Shown here piece by piece: positions 36,918 through 48,890 of a stretch of DNA of 64,000 bases (its first letter is position 1; each line of letters starts with the position of its first letter). Source of the stretch: Necropsobacter massiliensis (GTDB lineage: Bacteria > Pseudomonadota > Gammaproteobacteria > Enterobacterales > Pasteurellaceae); assembly GCF_000827595.2 (NCBI RefSeq), contig NZ_LN776186.1:37978-101977 (forward strand), given 5' to 3'. The position numbers and the translations under genes were made by a program. A model generated the notes under the pieces. That model saw only the letters and a program-made list of their open reading frames with translations, was not told where the DNA came from and did no database searches.

Positions 36918-38591
36918 TTATTGAATTTGTTGGGTTCGTTGGCGAATAAAGACATACAGAAAATAAAGCAGCGTTGCCGCCCCAAAGCAATAGTAGCCAA
37001 TCCACACCACTGACGGCACGTAGTGTGCCATAAAGATATACATTGAAACAGACAAAAAGGTTACGACTAGCGATACTGCTTTAGCATAAGCCCAAGGATG
37101 AATATCTACTTGTTTTGTGTATTCTTCTCTGTACGCCGTTTCCATTGGTTTAATACGACCGATAATCAGCATGACCACCACATTAATAACGAATAAAATT
37201 GCAATTAAATGGAAGAAGTGAATGTCTACTTTAATGATAAACGAACATACGATGTAGGCAAGCATACCGAAAATCAGCCCGAATTTCGCAGCGATCGGCG
37301 GCACACGCTTGGTTAACAGACCAACTACAACAACACTTAAAATCGGTGCATTGAAAATACCTTGTAATTCCTGAATTAAGAAATACAAGCCATCCGGTGC
37401 ATTTGCAACTAACGGTGCAACAATCATTGAAACGACAGCAAGGATAATGCCTACTACTTTACCGACATTTACTAAACGAATATCGCTGGCATTAGGATTA
37501 ATTTGAGTTTTATATACATTGCGCGAAAACAAAGTAACGGAAGAATTTAACGCACTGTTAAATGTGGATAGTACGGCACCAACCACAACTGCGGCAAAGA
37601 AACCAACCAGTGCATCAGGTAAGACTAAATGTACCAGATCCGGATAAGCCTGATCGGGAATATCCAATTTTCCCTGAAAAATATGGAAAGCAATAATTCC
37701 CGGTAAAATAATCAATAGCGGTCCCAACAACTTCAGAAATGCACATAATAATACGCCTTTCTGTCCTTCTTTTAGATTTTTTGCACCCAGAGCGCGTTGA
37801 ATAATGGACTGGTTAGTACACCAGAAGAACAAATTGGAAATTATCATACCGGTGAATAAGGTAGAAAACGGCACGACAGAATTTTCATCCCCAATAGAAT
37901 TGAAATGATCCGGATTTGCATGGTAGATCTCTGTTAAACCGACCCAAGCATTACCGTCGCCAACATAAGCCAAACCCAGCACCGTCACCAGAATACCACC
38001 GATTAATAATCCAACACCATTGATCGTATCGGATACGGCAACAGCTTTCAAACCGCCGAAAATTGCATAAATAGAGCCCAGAATACCCACTCCCCACACC
38101 ATAATCCAAAGTGCGGTGGTTTTATCCACACCAAAAACATGTGAAACCTGAAACAGACTTTCCAGCGCTAACGCACCGGTATAAAGCACAATCGGTAATA
38201 AAGAAATCACATAGCAACCGAGAAATAGTAAAGACGTAATAAGTAATGTACCTTTATCAAAACGTTTTTCCAGAAACTCCGGAATAGTCGCAATACCGAG
38301 CTTTAAATATTTGGGTAAAAAATACAGTGCAAAAACCGCAATGGTAATGGCGGCAATCACTTCCCATGCCATAACAATAAAACCCTGACGATAAGCCAAA
38401 CCATTCAATCCGACTAAATGTTCGGTAGAAAGATTCGTTAACATCATGGAACCAGCGATAAATACCGCAGTTAATGAACGTCCAGCCAAATAATAGCCCT
38501 CGGAGTTCGTTAAATCATCGCGTCTGGTATACCACCATGCGAGAATCGCAACCAGCGCGGTAAATCCTACAAATGAAATAAAAGCAAGCAT
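36918..38591 (-). CDS. Sodium:solute symporter (SSS/SGLT family)
   Basis: A 557-residue inner-membrane protein with 13-14 hydrophobic helices. The SGLT signature region YYLAGRSLTAVFIAGSM and the NLSTEHLVGLNGLAYRQG stretch resemble E. coli YidK and sugar/inositol-type SSS carriers. Its substrate is unknown; its distance from iolC (about 2.8 kb) and a weak dyad upstream suggest an inositol or another sugar. Its 3' end meets the DUF294-exonuclease pair, whose CBS/nucleotidyltransferase protein may regulate it. Confidence 0.85.
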   Translation of the reverse strand: MLAFISFVGFTALVAILAWWYTRRDDLTNSEGYYLAGRSLTAVFIAGSMMLTNLSTEHLVGLNGLAYRQGFIVMAWEVIAAITIAVFALYFLPKYLKLGIATIPEFLEKRFDKGTLLITSLLFLGCYVISLLPIVLYTGALALESLFQVSHVFGVDKTTALWIMVWGVGILGSIYAIFGGLKAVAVSDTINGVGLLIGGILVTVLGLAYVGDGNAWVGLTEIYHANPDHFNSIGDENSVVPFSTLFTGMIISNLFFWCTNQSIIQRALGAKNLKEGQKGVLLCAFLKLLGPLLIILPGIIAFHIFQGKLDIPDQAYPDLVHLVLPDALVGFFAAVVVGAVLSTFNSALNSSVTLFSRNVYKTQINPNASDIRLVNVGKVVGIILAVVSMIVAPLVANAPDGLYFLIQELQGIFNAPILSVVVVGLLTKRVPPIAAKFGLIFGMLAYIVCSFIIKVDIHFFHLIAILFVINVVVMLIIGRIKPMETAYREEYTKQVDIHPWAYAKAVSLVVTFLSVSMYIFMAHYVPSVVWIGYYCFGAATLLYFLYVFIRQRTQQIQ

Positions 38592-38971
38592 AGAAATTCC
38601 TTATATGAACTGATAGTTATTCATGTCGAATATAACACCTTCAAAACCATAACAAGGCTTACAATTAGAATATATATTTCATTTTATGCTCACGCAAATA
38701 TTTTTATTCTATTTTGTTACGGAGATCAAACTTTTATTTATATAGAACATACGTAGATTAGTTATTGAGCAGATTTTTTCGTTTTATAGAAAAAGATTGG
38801 GTTCTTCAAAAGGTATAGAAAATGAAATTTTTATTTTATATATAAAAAGCGGGAAAGCTGATATGAAAATATGACATATTATTCAATTTAGTTAATAAAT
38901 ACATCATATTATTGCAACATGCTTTCCCATGATGATATGAAAATTAAAGTTTATACGGTCAAATTCTCCGT
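38592..38971. promoter_or_regulatory. AT-rich 380-base intergenic region upstream of the symporter
   Basis: There is no gene. It contains two weak dyads related to the iol operators: TAGAA-N6-TTTCA at 38666-38681 and TGAAA-N6-TTTTA at 38823-38838. An 8-bp inverted pair GGGAAAGC/GCTTTCCC (38851-38858 with 38921-38928) spans a 62-base loop and is too long for a terminator. The region serves as symporter leader and srmB trailer. Confidence 0.45.
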
Positions 38972-40294
38972 CTAGCCATTATCACCAGCATTGCTTTTTC
39001 GGCGTTTGCCGATATTTTTACGGTCTTTATGGCGCAGTTTGATTTTTTTCTTTTGTTCGGTTTTTTTCTTTTCTTCCTGTTTGGCTTTGAGGCGCGCTTT
39101 TTGTTTTTTGCTAACGGTTTTTATTTCGCCGTCTTTCGGCGCTTTAGTGCGCGGTTGTAAACCTTCGATAACGCGCGGTTTCAGCAATTCTTCCGTATAA
39201 CGCTTGATTTTGCCCAGCAATTTATAATCATGCGCTTCCACAAAAGATACCGCGGTGCCTTTTTTGCCGGCGCGGGCGGTACGTCCTATGCGGTGCAAAT
39301 AGGTGTCCGCGCTGTAGGGTAAATCGAAATTCATTACATGGCTGATGTCGTCAATATCAATACCTCGCGCGGCGACATCGGTTGCGATCAATACGGTGAC
39401 AAGACCGCTTTTAAGTTTATCAATGGCGTTAGTGCGCTGGGTTTGCGCCATTTCACCTTCCAGATAGGTGCTGCGGATACCGCGTTTACGCAGGGTGTCG
39501 GAAAGTTCGCGCACAGTTTCGCGCCGACGCACAAACACGATGCCGCGGCTAACTTGTTCCTGTTCGATAAAACGGGCGAGCAATTTAATTTTGTGTTCAT
39601 TGCTGTCCGCATGATAATACCATTGCTGAATTTTTTTACGTTCACGACGGCTTGGTTCGGCATCAATTTGTATCGGTTCGTTTAACAGGCGGGCGGCAAA
39701 ATCCGTTAACAACTCGCCTTCTAAGGTGGCGGAAAACAGCAGAGTTTGTTTACGCCAGCGCGTTTCAGCGGCGATTTTTTCCGCATCCTGCCCAAATCCC
39801 ATTTGCAGCATGCGATCCGCTTCATCAAAAATCAGTATTTCCACCGCGCGGCAGTCGAAATTTTCTTCTTTAATATATTGCAACAAACGCCCCGGTGTGG
39901 CGACTACGATGTCCTGATTTTTGTTAAAAATTTCACCGTGATTATGATATGCCACACCGCCGGTGATGGTAGCAATAGCTAAATGCGTAAACTGCGCCAG
40001 TGCTTGCGCCTGTTCGGCGACTTGCACCGCCAGTTCACGAGTCGGCGTTAAAACCAAAATTCGCGGTGCGCCGGGCTTGCGGCGCGGATAATCCAGTAAG
40101 TGCTGTAGCGCCGGCAGCAAAAAAGCGGCAGTTTTGCCGGTGCCGGTAGGGGCGCAACCCAACACATCGCGCGCTTCCATTGCCGCCGGAATGGTTTGTG
40201 CCTGAATAGCCGTCGGGCGCGTGTAACCTTTTTGCTGGACGGCCTTTAATAATTCAGGCGCGAGATCAAAATCTTCAAATTGTGCTATTGTCAT
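38972..40294 (-). CDS. srmB: DEAD-box RNA helicase SrmB
   Basis: The 440-residue protein unwinds RNA in early 50S subunit assembly. Motifs are in order: FEDFDLAPELLKA (Q motif), APTGTGKTAAFLLP, DEAD, SATLEGE, and HRIGRTARAGKKG. The C-terminal 70 residues form a strongly basic, Lys-rich tail, a feature of SrmB. It is divergent from trmN6 (yfiC), the same arrangement as in E. coli, which separates it from other DEAD-box paralogues such as RhlE, DeaD or RhlB. Confidence 0.9.
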   Translation of the reverse strand: MTIAQFEDFDLAPELLKAVQQKGYTRPTAIQAQTIPAAMEARDVLGCAPTGTGKTAAFLLPALQHLLDYPRRKPGAPRILVLTPTRELAVQVAEQAQALAQFTHLAIATITGGVAYHNHGEIFNKNQDIVVATPGRLLQYIKEENFDCRAVEILIFDEADRMLQMGFGQDAEKIAAETRWRKQTLLFSATLEGELLTDFAARLLNEPIQIDAEPSRRERKKIQQWYYHADSNEHKIKLLARFIEQEQVSRGIVFVRRRETVRELSDTLRKRGIRSTYLEGEMAQTQRTNAIDKLKSGLVTVLIATDVAARGIDIDDISHVMNFDLPYSADTYLHRIGRTARAGKKGTAVSFVEAHDYKLLGKIKRYTEELLKPRVIEGLQPRTKAPKDGEIKTVSKKQKARLKAKQEEKKKTEQKKKIKLRHKDRKNIGKRRKSNAGDNG

Positions 40295-40377
40295 GTTTCT
40301 TGTTACTATTACGCTAAAATTGCGGCAGATTATACCGCACTTTGTCGGCTAATGTGCGGTCAATTTTTAGGAAGTTT

Positions 40378-41091
40378 ATGACGGCGAAAAATCACGGTTT
40401 TACCTTTAAACAGTTTCATATCAATCATGATCGCTGTGCGATGAAAGTCGGTACCGACGGCGTATTGCTGGGTGCTTGGGCTGATGTGTCGGATGCGAAA
40501 ACGCTGTTGGATCTCGGCACTGGAACAGGATTAATCGCTCTGATGCTGGCACAACGAACCGCTGCACATTGTCGTATCAGTGCAGTGGAAATTGATGATG
40601 CGGCATTTTTACAGGCAAAAGAGAATGTGCGGCATTCGCCTTGGGCAGACAGAATTAGCATCTATCATCAGGATATTGCCGACTTTGCCGCTAAGTGCGG
40701 TGAAAAATTTGACATTATTACGGCAAATCCGCCCTATTTCCAACCCGGTTCCGATTGTCGTTCGGGACAGCGCAGCCGAGCGCGTTATATGCTGGATCAA
40801 TGTCATGCAGACTGGCTAAATCTGGCGGCAGCCTGCCTGAACGACAACGGTCGTATTCATTTTATTTTGCCCTTTGAAGCCGGCGAAACGTTACAAAAAC
40901 AGACCGCACTTTTTTGCCTTCATCGCTGCGAAGTGGTAACCAAAACCGGCAAAATGCCGCAGCGTTTGCTGCTGACATTCGCTAAACAGCCGCAGCCGAC
41001 GGTACACGAGCGTTTGACAATTTATGATGAGAATCATCACTATCAGCCCGAGTTTATTCGTTTGATCCAGGATTTCTACTTAAAATATTAA
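40378..41091 (+). CDS. trmN6: tRNA1(Val) adenine(37)-N6 methyltransferase TrmN6
   Basis: A 237-residue class I SAM methyltransferase: LLDLGTGTGLIALML binds SAM and the N6-adenine motif NPPYF (residues about 117-121) binds the target base. It methylates A37 of tRNA(Val). I begin at the ATG at 40378 because AGGAAG ends 3 bases upstream; the longer frame from 40342 is USS-containing leader DNA. E. coli yfiC is likewise divergent from srmB. Two USS copies lie inside the gene. Confidence 0.88.
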   Translation: MTAKNHGFTFKQFHINHDRCAMKVGTDGVLLGAWADVSDAKTLLDLGTGTGLIALMLAQRTAAHCRISAVEIDDAAFLQAKENVRHSPWADRISIYHQDIADFAAKCGEKFDIITANPPYFQPGSDCRSGQRSRARYMLDQCHADWLNLAAACLNDNGRIHFILPFEAGETLQKQTALFCLHRCEVVTKTGKMPQRLLLTFAKQPQPTVHERLTIYDENHHYQPEFIRLIQDFYLKY

Positions 41092-41124
41092 TATTGAACG
41101 GAAAAACCGCACAGCTGCGCCATT

Positions 41125-41937
41125 TTAGGCAATTAAACCCGCCCGTTGTAGAAAATTGTACACGCCGTCCTGCTCAATGTGATCGGTAACATGCGTAGCC
41201 ACCTGCTTCAATTGCTCGTGTGCATTCCCCATGGCAATGCCAACGCCCACGGCGCTGAGCATTTCGATATCATTCAGCCCATCACCGAATGCCATCACAT
41301 TGTTCATATTTAAACCTAAATGCCGCACTACCGCTGCAATTCCGCGCGCCTTTGAACCTTGCGCATCAAAAATATCGACAGAATTTTCATGCCAGCGTAC
41401 GGTTTTCAAGCCGTTTAAAATCTGTGCCTCAGCAACCGTTTGATCCATGCTTTCGTCATAAAACGGTAACATTTGATAGACATCATGGTGCTTAAAATAC
41501 GCTTTATCCACGCGATAATTCAAAGTTACGGCATCAAGCGCAGAACGCAGTTTCGGCGTCACTGCGGAAACCCGAACCTGTTCATTGCTGACAAAGGCAT
41601 AATCCACCTGCTGTTGCTCAAAAAAATCGACCAACCGCTGAATTTTATCCGTTGCAATCGGATGATTTTCAATCACCTGACCTTTATAAACGGCGGATTG
41701 CCCGTTCATGGTGACGAATATATCAATGCCTTGCGCCTCAATCACGCGGTTCAGTTTCTCCGGAAAACAGCAGCGCGCCCGTCCGGTCGCAATACCGACC
41801 TGAACGCCGTTGGCATGCAGTTTTTCAATGGCGGGAATGATGCTGGCGGGCAGGTGATCTTTATTTTTAACGAACAGGGTTTCGTCAATATCAAAAAAAA
41901 CCAGTTTGATTTGGTCGCGGTAATTCGGAATCGTCAT
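41125..41937 (-). CDS. Cof-type HAD phosphatase
   Basis: A 270-residue haloacid-dehalogenase phosphatase of the Cof/YidA class IIB type. The nucleophile motif FFDIDETLF and the C-terminal GDGLNDIEML with metal-binding aspartates are present, with the class IIB cap between. Such enzymes dephosphorylate sugar phosphates or cofactors such as FMN; the specific substrate cannot be read from sequence. It is convergent with trmN6, with a 33-base gap and no clear terminator. Confidence 0.85.
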   Translation of the reverse strand: MTIPNYRDQIKLVFFDIDETLFVKNKDHLPASIIPAIEKLHANGVQVGIATGRARCCFPEKLNRVIEAQGIDIFVTMNGQSAVYKGQVIENHPIATDKIQRLVDFFEQQQVDYAFVSNEQVRVSAVTPKLRSALDAVTLNYRVDKAYFKHHDVYQMLPFYDESMDQTVAEAQILNGLKTVRWHENSVDIFDAQGSKARGIAAVVRHLGLNMNNVMAFGDGLNDIEMLSAVGVGIAMGNAHEQLKQVATHVTDHIEQDGVYNFLQRAGLIA

Positions 41938-42081
41938 GTCATATCCTTATCTCATTAATTTAGCGCTGATTTTAGCATTATTACGATCCAGATCGTGAAA
42001 TTAAATAAAAAAACCGCAGCGTTGGGCGGCTTGTTTTAGACTGTTGCAGTATAAAACGAAAAAGTGCGGTGAAAAATAACA

Positions 42082-42768
42082 ATGAATTGGTTTGGTTTTT
42101 GTTGCGTGCAATGCCACAGAAAGCTGGCTATTGCGACACAGGGTTTGTGCAGTCGGTGTAATCAACAGATCAGTCGCTTTTCTTATTGCGGCTGTTGCGG
42201 ATCGGCGGTCGTCAATTATCCGCTGCGCTGCGGTAATTGCCTGCGTGATGAGCCGGCTTGGCAGCGCATGGTCATTGTCGGACGCTACGCAGAACCGTTA
42301 TCGACATTGATTCATCGCTTTAAGTTTAACCGTCAGTTTTGGCTAGATCGCAGCTTGGCGCAGTTACTGCTGCTCGCCTTGTATGAGGCAAGGCGTTACC
42401 ACCAACTTACATGGCCGGATGTGATTTTGCCTGTGCCATTGCACCATTTACGCCAATGGCAGCGAGGATATAATCAGGCGGATCTGCTGGCGCATTATCT
42501 GGCACGTTGGTTGAATATTCCAAAACGCAACGATCTTCTGCGCCGCATAATTCATACCCCAACCCAGCGCGGGTTAAGTGCCAAAGCGCGGCGTAAAAAT
42601 CTGAATAATGCCTTTCAGGTAAAAGACAATATTACTCTGCTCGGTTATCACTCAGTGGCACTGGTGGATGATGTTATCACAACCGGCGCGACACTGAATG
42701 AAATCGCCAAATGTTTGCGCCAGGCGGGAGTGCAACATATTCAGGTATGGGGATTAGCCAGAGCCTAA
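42082..42768 (+). CDS. comF: ComF/GntX-family phosphoribosyltransferase-like protein
   Basis: The 228-residue protein has an N-terminal zinc-finger-like Cys set (CCVQC, CSRC, CGCCGS, CGNC) and a C-terminal phosphoribosyltransferase motif VALVDDVITTGAT. In naturally transformable Pasteurellaceae ComF is needed for moving DNA into the cytoplasm; in E. coli the homologue (GntX) lies next to nfuA, as here. A USS lies just upstream and is compatible with a role in competence. CRP-S regulation is expected but I did not find a clear site. Confidence 0.88.
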   Translation: MNWFGFCCVQCHRKLAIATQGLCSRCNQQISRFSYCGCCGSAVVNYPLRCGNCLRDEPAWQRMVIVGRYAEPLSTLIHRFKFNRQFWLDRSLAQLLLLALYEARRYHQLTWPDVILPVPLHHLRQWQRGYNQADLLAHYLARWLNIPKRNDLLRRIIHTPTQRGLSAKARRKNLNNAFQVKDNITLLGYHSVALVDDVITTGATLNEIAKCLRQAGVQHIQVWGLARA

Positions 42769-42846
42769 AAAAGAAAAGGTGGAAAAAAAGTCCGTCTGGG
42801 AGTATCATTTCCGACAATATAGCTCAAGTATTGATAGGAACGACTT

Positions 42847-43431
42847 ATGCAACAGATTATTATTTCAGAGGCGGCGCAAAGCCATTTCCGCAAGCTGCTT
42901 GATCAGCAGGAAGAGGGCACCAACATTCGTATTTTTGTGGTGAACCCAGGAACGCCAGGTGCAGAATGCGGTGTGTCTTATTGCCCACCAAATTCGGTGG
43001 AAGCTAGCGATACTGAAATGAAATATGATACCTTTTCCGCCTTTGTGGATGAAATCAGTCTGCCGTTTCTGGAAGATGCGGAAATTGACTATGTTACGGA
43101 AGAACTTGGCGCTCAGTTAACACTGAAAGCACCGAATGCGAAAATGCGCAAAGTGGCAGACGATGCACCGCTGATCGAACGGGTGGAATATGTGATCCAG
43201 ACTCAAATTAATCCGCAACTGGCGGGACACGGCGGTCATATCACCTTGATTGAAATTACCGAAGATGGCAACGCCATTTTGCAATTCGGTGGCGGCTGTA
43301 ACGGCTGCTCAATGGTAGACGTCACGCTAAAAGACGGCGTTGAAAAACAATTAATCAGCCTCTTCCCGGGCGAGCTGAAAGGCGCTAAAGACGTAACTGA
43401 ACACCAACGCGGCGAACATTCTTATTATTAA
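42847..43431 (+). CDS. nfuA: Fe-S biogenesis protein NfuA
   Basis: A 194-residue iron-sulfur carrier: an N-terminal degenerate A-type (IscA-like) domain and a C-terminal NifU domain with the CxxC pair Cys151/Cys154 in [10 protein letters not shown], which binds a 4Fe-4S cluster and hands it to client proteins. Length and cysteine spacing match E. coli NfuA. It is 78 bases downstream of comF, as in E. coli, and ends in its own terminator. Confidence 0.95.
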   Translation: MQQIIISEAAQSHFRKLLDQQEEGTNIRIFVVNPGTPGAECGVSYCPPNSVEASDTEMKYDTFSAFVDEISLPFLEDAEIDYVTEELGAQLTLKAPNAKMRKVADDAPLIERVEYVIQTQINPQLAGHGGHITLIEITEDGNAILQFGGGCNGCSMVDVTLKDGVEKQLISLFPGELKGAKDVTEHQRGEHSYY

Positions 43432-43452
43432 ACCTGATAAAAAACCGTAGCT

Positions 43453-43505
43453 CAGCACCTTATATCGGACGAATTTACTAACCGTTAAGGTGCTGATTTT
43501 TATAG
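43453..43505 (+). terminator. Terminator after nfuA
   Basis: A 10-bp stem (CAGCACCTTA at 43453-43462 with TAAGGTGCTG at 43486-43495) followed by ATTTTTATAG. The rest of the gap to 43690 holds only a USS and an imperfect dyad. Confidence 0.75.
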
Positions 43506-43689
43506 CTAAATATAGTTATAGGTGGAAACAGTAAGCTGTTAATTTTTACTACAAGGTGTTAGCCACAGGGATTATTGCAGCACAAAAAAGTAAATTTTAG
43601 GCTAATACACCCATGTCATTTTTGGTTTTTATAGCGTTGTGATATAAGCATCAAAACATCTGAAATTTTCACCGCACTTTTAATCATTT

Positions 43690-44475
43690 TCAGGTAAAAA
43701 TTTGGTTTAGCACCATGGCAATGCCATCATCATCGTTACTTGCAGTAGTTTGCTTGGCTGCGCGTTTAATTTCCTCCGGTGCGTTGCCCATTGCTACGCT
43801 TAATCCGACATATTGCAGCATATCCAGATCATTAAAATTATCCCCGAAAGCAACCGTTTCCTGTGCTGAAACATTAAGGTAATCTTCCATAAACTGAACG
43901 GCTTTCGCTTTTGTCGCGGCTTTATTCATAATTTCCAAATATTCAGCTTTAGAACGATGAACCGCCAACTGCGGAAACTGGTATTGTAGTTGTTTTTCCA
44001 GCGGCTCAATCTCGGCAGCCTCGCCCATTATGAGTATTTTGTGTACCGCAGGCAGATTATGCGGTTTGCTCTTCGCCGACAGTCCGGTAATTTTCGCTTC
44101 TTGCTTAATCCAATCACTTGCGGGATTATCAGTAAACCAATCCAAACCGGCATAATAACTGACTGACAAATGAGTAACATTCGCTAAAGCCTGCTGCAAT
44201 GCGAATACGTCCTGAGGGGCTAAAGTTACTGAGTACAAAGGGTTCAAATCCTGATCCAGAATTAACGCGCCGCTGTAACAAATAATTGGCTGAGCGGTTT
44301 GCAGCTGTTGAGTATACGGCGTGATCGCATAAGGCGGGCGCGCAGAGACGGGGATAAATGGAATACCTTGACCAATAATGCGCCGAATCGCAGCAAGCGT
44401 CGCGGCGCCGATTTGATGCCGGCTGTTTAAAAGCGTCCCGTCCATATCACTGAATACCGCTTTGTATGTCGTCAT
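43690..44475 (-). CDS. Cof-type HAD phosphatase (second copy, YidA-like)
   Basis: A 261-residue HAD class IIB phosphatase with FSDMDGTLLNS at the N terminus and FGDNFNDLDML near the C terminus. It is only distantly related to the phosphatase at 41125, so this is a separate family member and not a tandem duplicate. It probably dephosphorylates a sugar phosphate; the substrate is unknown. A USS follows its 3' end, 4 to 20 bases beyond the stop. Confidence 0.85.
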   Translation of the reverse strand: MTTYKAVFSDMDGTLLNSRHQIGAATLAAIRRIIGQGIPFIPVSARPPYAITPYTQQLQTAQPIICYSGALILDQDLNPLYSVTLAPQDVFALQQALANVTHLSVSYYAGLDWFTDNPASDWIKQEAKITGLSAKSKPHNLPAVHKILIMGEAAEIEPLEKQLQYQFPQLAVHRSKAEYLEIMNKAATKAKAVQFMEDYLNVSAQETVAFGDNFNDLDMLQYVGLSVAMGNAPEEIKRAAKQTTASNDDDGIAMVLNQIFT

Positions 44476-44533
44476 AAATACCTCGCTGACAATCTATTAC
44501 TTTCGCAAGAAATTAAATCATAACGGCAAATAA

Positions 44534-44555
44534 AAAACCACCCGAAGGTGGTTTT
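44534..44555 (-). terminator. Terminator of the ATP synthase operon
   Basis: A 9-bp stem (AAAACCACC with GGTGGTTTT) closed by a CGAA tetraloop, followed by T residues leftwards, 20 bases after the atpC stop. Confidence 0.88.
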
Positions 44556-44574
44556 GTTTAAAAGTGCGGTCAAA

Positions 44575-45003
44575 TCAGCGTTTGTTTTTTACTAATTTTT
44601 CCGTTAATTCATAAGCGCGTAATTTCGCCAATTCTTTGGAAAGTTTGGACGCCAGTAATTCATAATTTGCGTCTTTCGCGCCAGATACAATATTTTGTTC
44701 CGCCCGACGTTTGGCTTCCAGAATACGATCGCCGTCCAGTTCTTTACCGCGAATCGCCACATCGGCAAGCACGGTTACCACATTCGGCTGTACTTCTAAA
44801 AAACCGCCCGAAACGTAGATTACATCTTGACTGCCGTTTTCCAGCGTGAGCTTGACAATACCCGGTTTAATCGCGGTAAGCAACGGCGTATGACCCGGTA
44901 AAATACCCAGTTCGCCTTCACTCCCGGTTGCCTGAATACTTTGCACGTCACCGCTGAAAATATTCTCTTCCGCACTTACGACTGTTAATTTAAATGTTGC
45001 CAT
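44575..45003 (-). CDS. atpC: ATP synthase F1 epsilon subunit
   Basis: This 142-residue epsilon subunit is part of the central stalk and an inhibitory regulator of F1. The N-terminal beta-sandwich ([18 protein letters not shown]) and the C-terminal helical hairpin are intact. I start it at 45003 with GGAG 6 bases upstream; the longer frame has no support. It is the last gene of the atp operon. Confidence 0.95.
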   Translation of the reverse strand: MATFKLTVVSAEENIFSGDVQSIQATGSEGELGILPGHTPLLTAIKPGIVKLTLENGSQDVIYVSGGFLEVQPNVVTVLADVAIRGKELDGDRILEAKRRAEQNIVSGAKDANYELLASKLSKELAKLRAYELTEKLVKNKR

Positions 45004-45046
45004 GTTATTCTCCTTCAAGTTTTCTGTTAATCAGGTCTTGAAGTGA

Positions 45047-47310
<2,264 letters not shown>

Positions 47311-47333
47311 TTCGTTTCTCCGTTAATCCTTGA

Positions 47334-48878
47334 CTACCACGTACTGTTGGCTTTGAATTTATCCAAAATACCTTTCAATGTGTCTTTGATTTCATCATTG
47401 TAATTACCGGTTTTGGTTAATTCCGCCAAAAATTCGGCGTGGTTGTTTTTCGCATATTCCAATAATGCGGATTCGAACGACGCGATACGATCCAGCTCTA
47501 CGTCATCCAAGTAACCGAATTCCACCGCGAACAATACCAAAGCCTGCTGCGCAACGCTTAACGGTGCATATTGTTTCTGCTTCAGCAATTCGGTGACCTT
47601 CTGACCATGCGACAACTGTTTACGGGTCGCATCATCCAGATCGGAGGCAAACTGAGCAAACGCCGCCAACTCACGATATTGCGCAAGTGCGGTACGAATA
47701 CCGCCGGCTAATTTTTTCACCACTTTAGTTTGTGCCGCACCACCTACACGAGAAACGGAAATCCCCGGGTTAACCGCCGGGCGAATACCGGAGTTAAAAT
47801 AGCTGGTTTCTAAGAAAATCTGACCATCAGTAATAGAAATTACGTTAGTCGGTACGAACGCAGAAACGTCACCGGCTTGTGTTTCAATAATCGGCAATGC
47901 GGTTAATGAACCGGTCTGTCCTTTTACTTTGCCTTCGGTAAAGCGTTCGACATATTCTTCATTTACCCGAGATGCACGTTCCAGCAAACGGGAATGCAAA
48001 TAGAATACATCACCCGGATAAGCCTCACGACCCGGCGGACGACGTAATAATAATGAAATCTGACGATAAGCCACGGCTTGTTTGGACAAGTCATCATAAA
48101 CGATTAACGCATCTTCACCGCGATCACGGAAATATTCACCCATAGCACAACCAGAATACGGTGCCAAATATTGCAATGCGGCAGATTCGGAAGCCGATGC
48201 TACCACTACGATAGTATTGGCTAATGCACCATGTTCTTCTAATTTACGCACCACATTGGCGATAGTTGAGGCTTTCTGACCGATAGCCACATAAATACAT
48301 TTAATCCCAGAATCACGCTGGTTGATAATCGCATCAATAGCCAGTGCGGTTTTACCGGTCTGACGGTCGCCGATAATCAACTCACGCTGACCACGACCAA
48401 TCGGCACCATGGAGTCAACCGCTTTATAACCGGTTTGCACCGGTTGATCAACGGATTTACGATCAATAACGCCCGGCGCAATCACTTCAACCGGTGAAAA
48501 ACCGTCATGTTCAATTTCGCCTTTACCGTCGATCGGTTGACCTAAAGTATTCACCACACGGCCCAACAAACCGCGACCGACCGGTACTTCAAGAATACGA
48601 CCGGTACACTGAACTTCCATACCCTCCGCTAAATCCGCGTAAGGTCCCATGACTACCGCACCCACTGAATCTCTTTCCAGATTGAGCGCCATCGCATAAC
48701 GATTATTGCCCGGCAAAGCGATCATTTCACCTTGCATTACATCGCTTAAACCATGGATACGAATAATACCGTCGCTTACGGAAACAATGGTTCCCGTATT
48801 GCGCGCTTCGCTAACCACGTCAAACTGAGCAATACGTTTTTTAATCAATTCACTAATTTCAGTCGAATTTAGTTGCAT
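47334..48878 (-). CDS. atpA: ATP synthase F1 alpha subunit
   Basis: The 514-residue non-catalytic nucleotide-binding subunit. Walker A GDRQTGKT is at residues 170-177, and the family signature [14 protein letters not shown] is present. It is full length compared with E. coli (513). The gap to atpG is 23 bases and one USS lies within the gene. Confidence 0.98.
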   Translation of the reverse strand: MQLNSTEISELIKKRIAQFDVVSEARNTGTIVSVSDGIIRIHGLSDVMQGEMIALPGNNRYAMALNLERDSVGAVVMGPYADLAEGMEVQCTGRILEVPVGRGLLGRVVNTLGQPIDGKGEIEHDGFSPVEVIAPGVIDRKSVDQPVQTGYKAVDSMVPIGRGQRELIIGDRQTGKTALAIDAIINQRDSGIKCIYVAIGQKASTIANVVRKLEEHGALANTIVVVASASESAALQYLAPYSGCAMGEYFRDRGEDALIVYDDLSKQAVAYRQISLLLRRPPGREAYPGDVFYLHSRLLERASRVNEEYVERFTEGKVKGQTGSLTALPIIETQAGDVSAFVPTNVISITDGQIFLETSYFNSGIRPAVNPGISVSRVGGAAQTKVVKKLAGGIRTALAQYRELAAFAQFASDLDDATRKQLSHGQKVTELLKQKQYAPLSVAQQALVLFAVEFGYLDDVELDRIASFESALLEYAKNNHAEFLAELTKTGNYNDEIKDTLKGILDKFKANSTW

Positions 48879-48890
48879 CTTTTATTCCTC

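Noticed and set aside
42004..42036. Terminator-like hairpin (AGCCGC/GCGGTT plus T run) on the leftward strand before comF
   Set aside because: No leftward gene ends there; the stem needs a G-U pair and is short. It is probably chance in an A-rich leader.
43555..43612. Imperfect dyad GGTGTTAGCC / GGCTAATACACC after nfuA
   Set aside because: The stem needs a two-base bulge and a 35-base loop; there is no sign of a conserved RNA or a promoter for one.
41125..44475. Duplication of the two Cof-type phosphatase genes
   Set aside because: The two proteins share only the family motifs and are otherwise clearly different, so they are separate family members and not a recent duplication.
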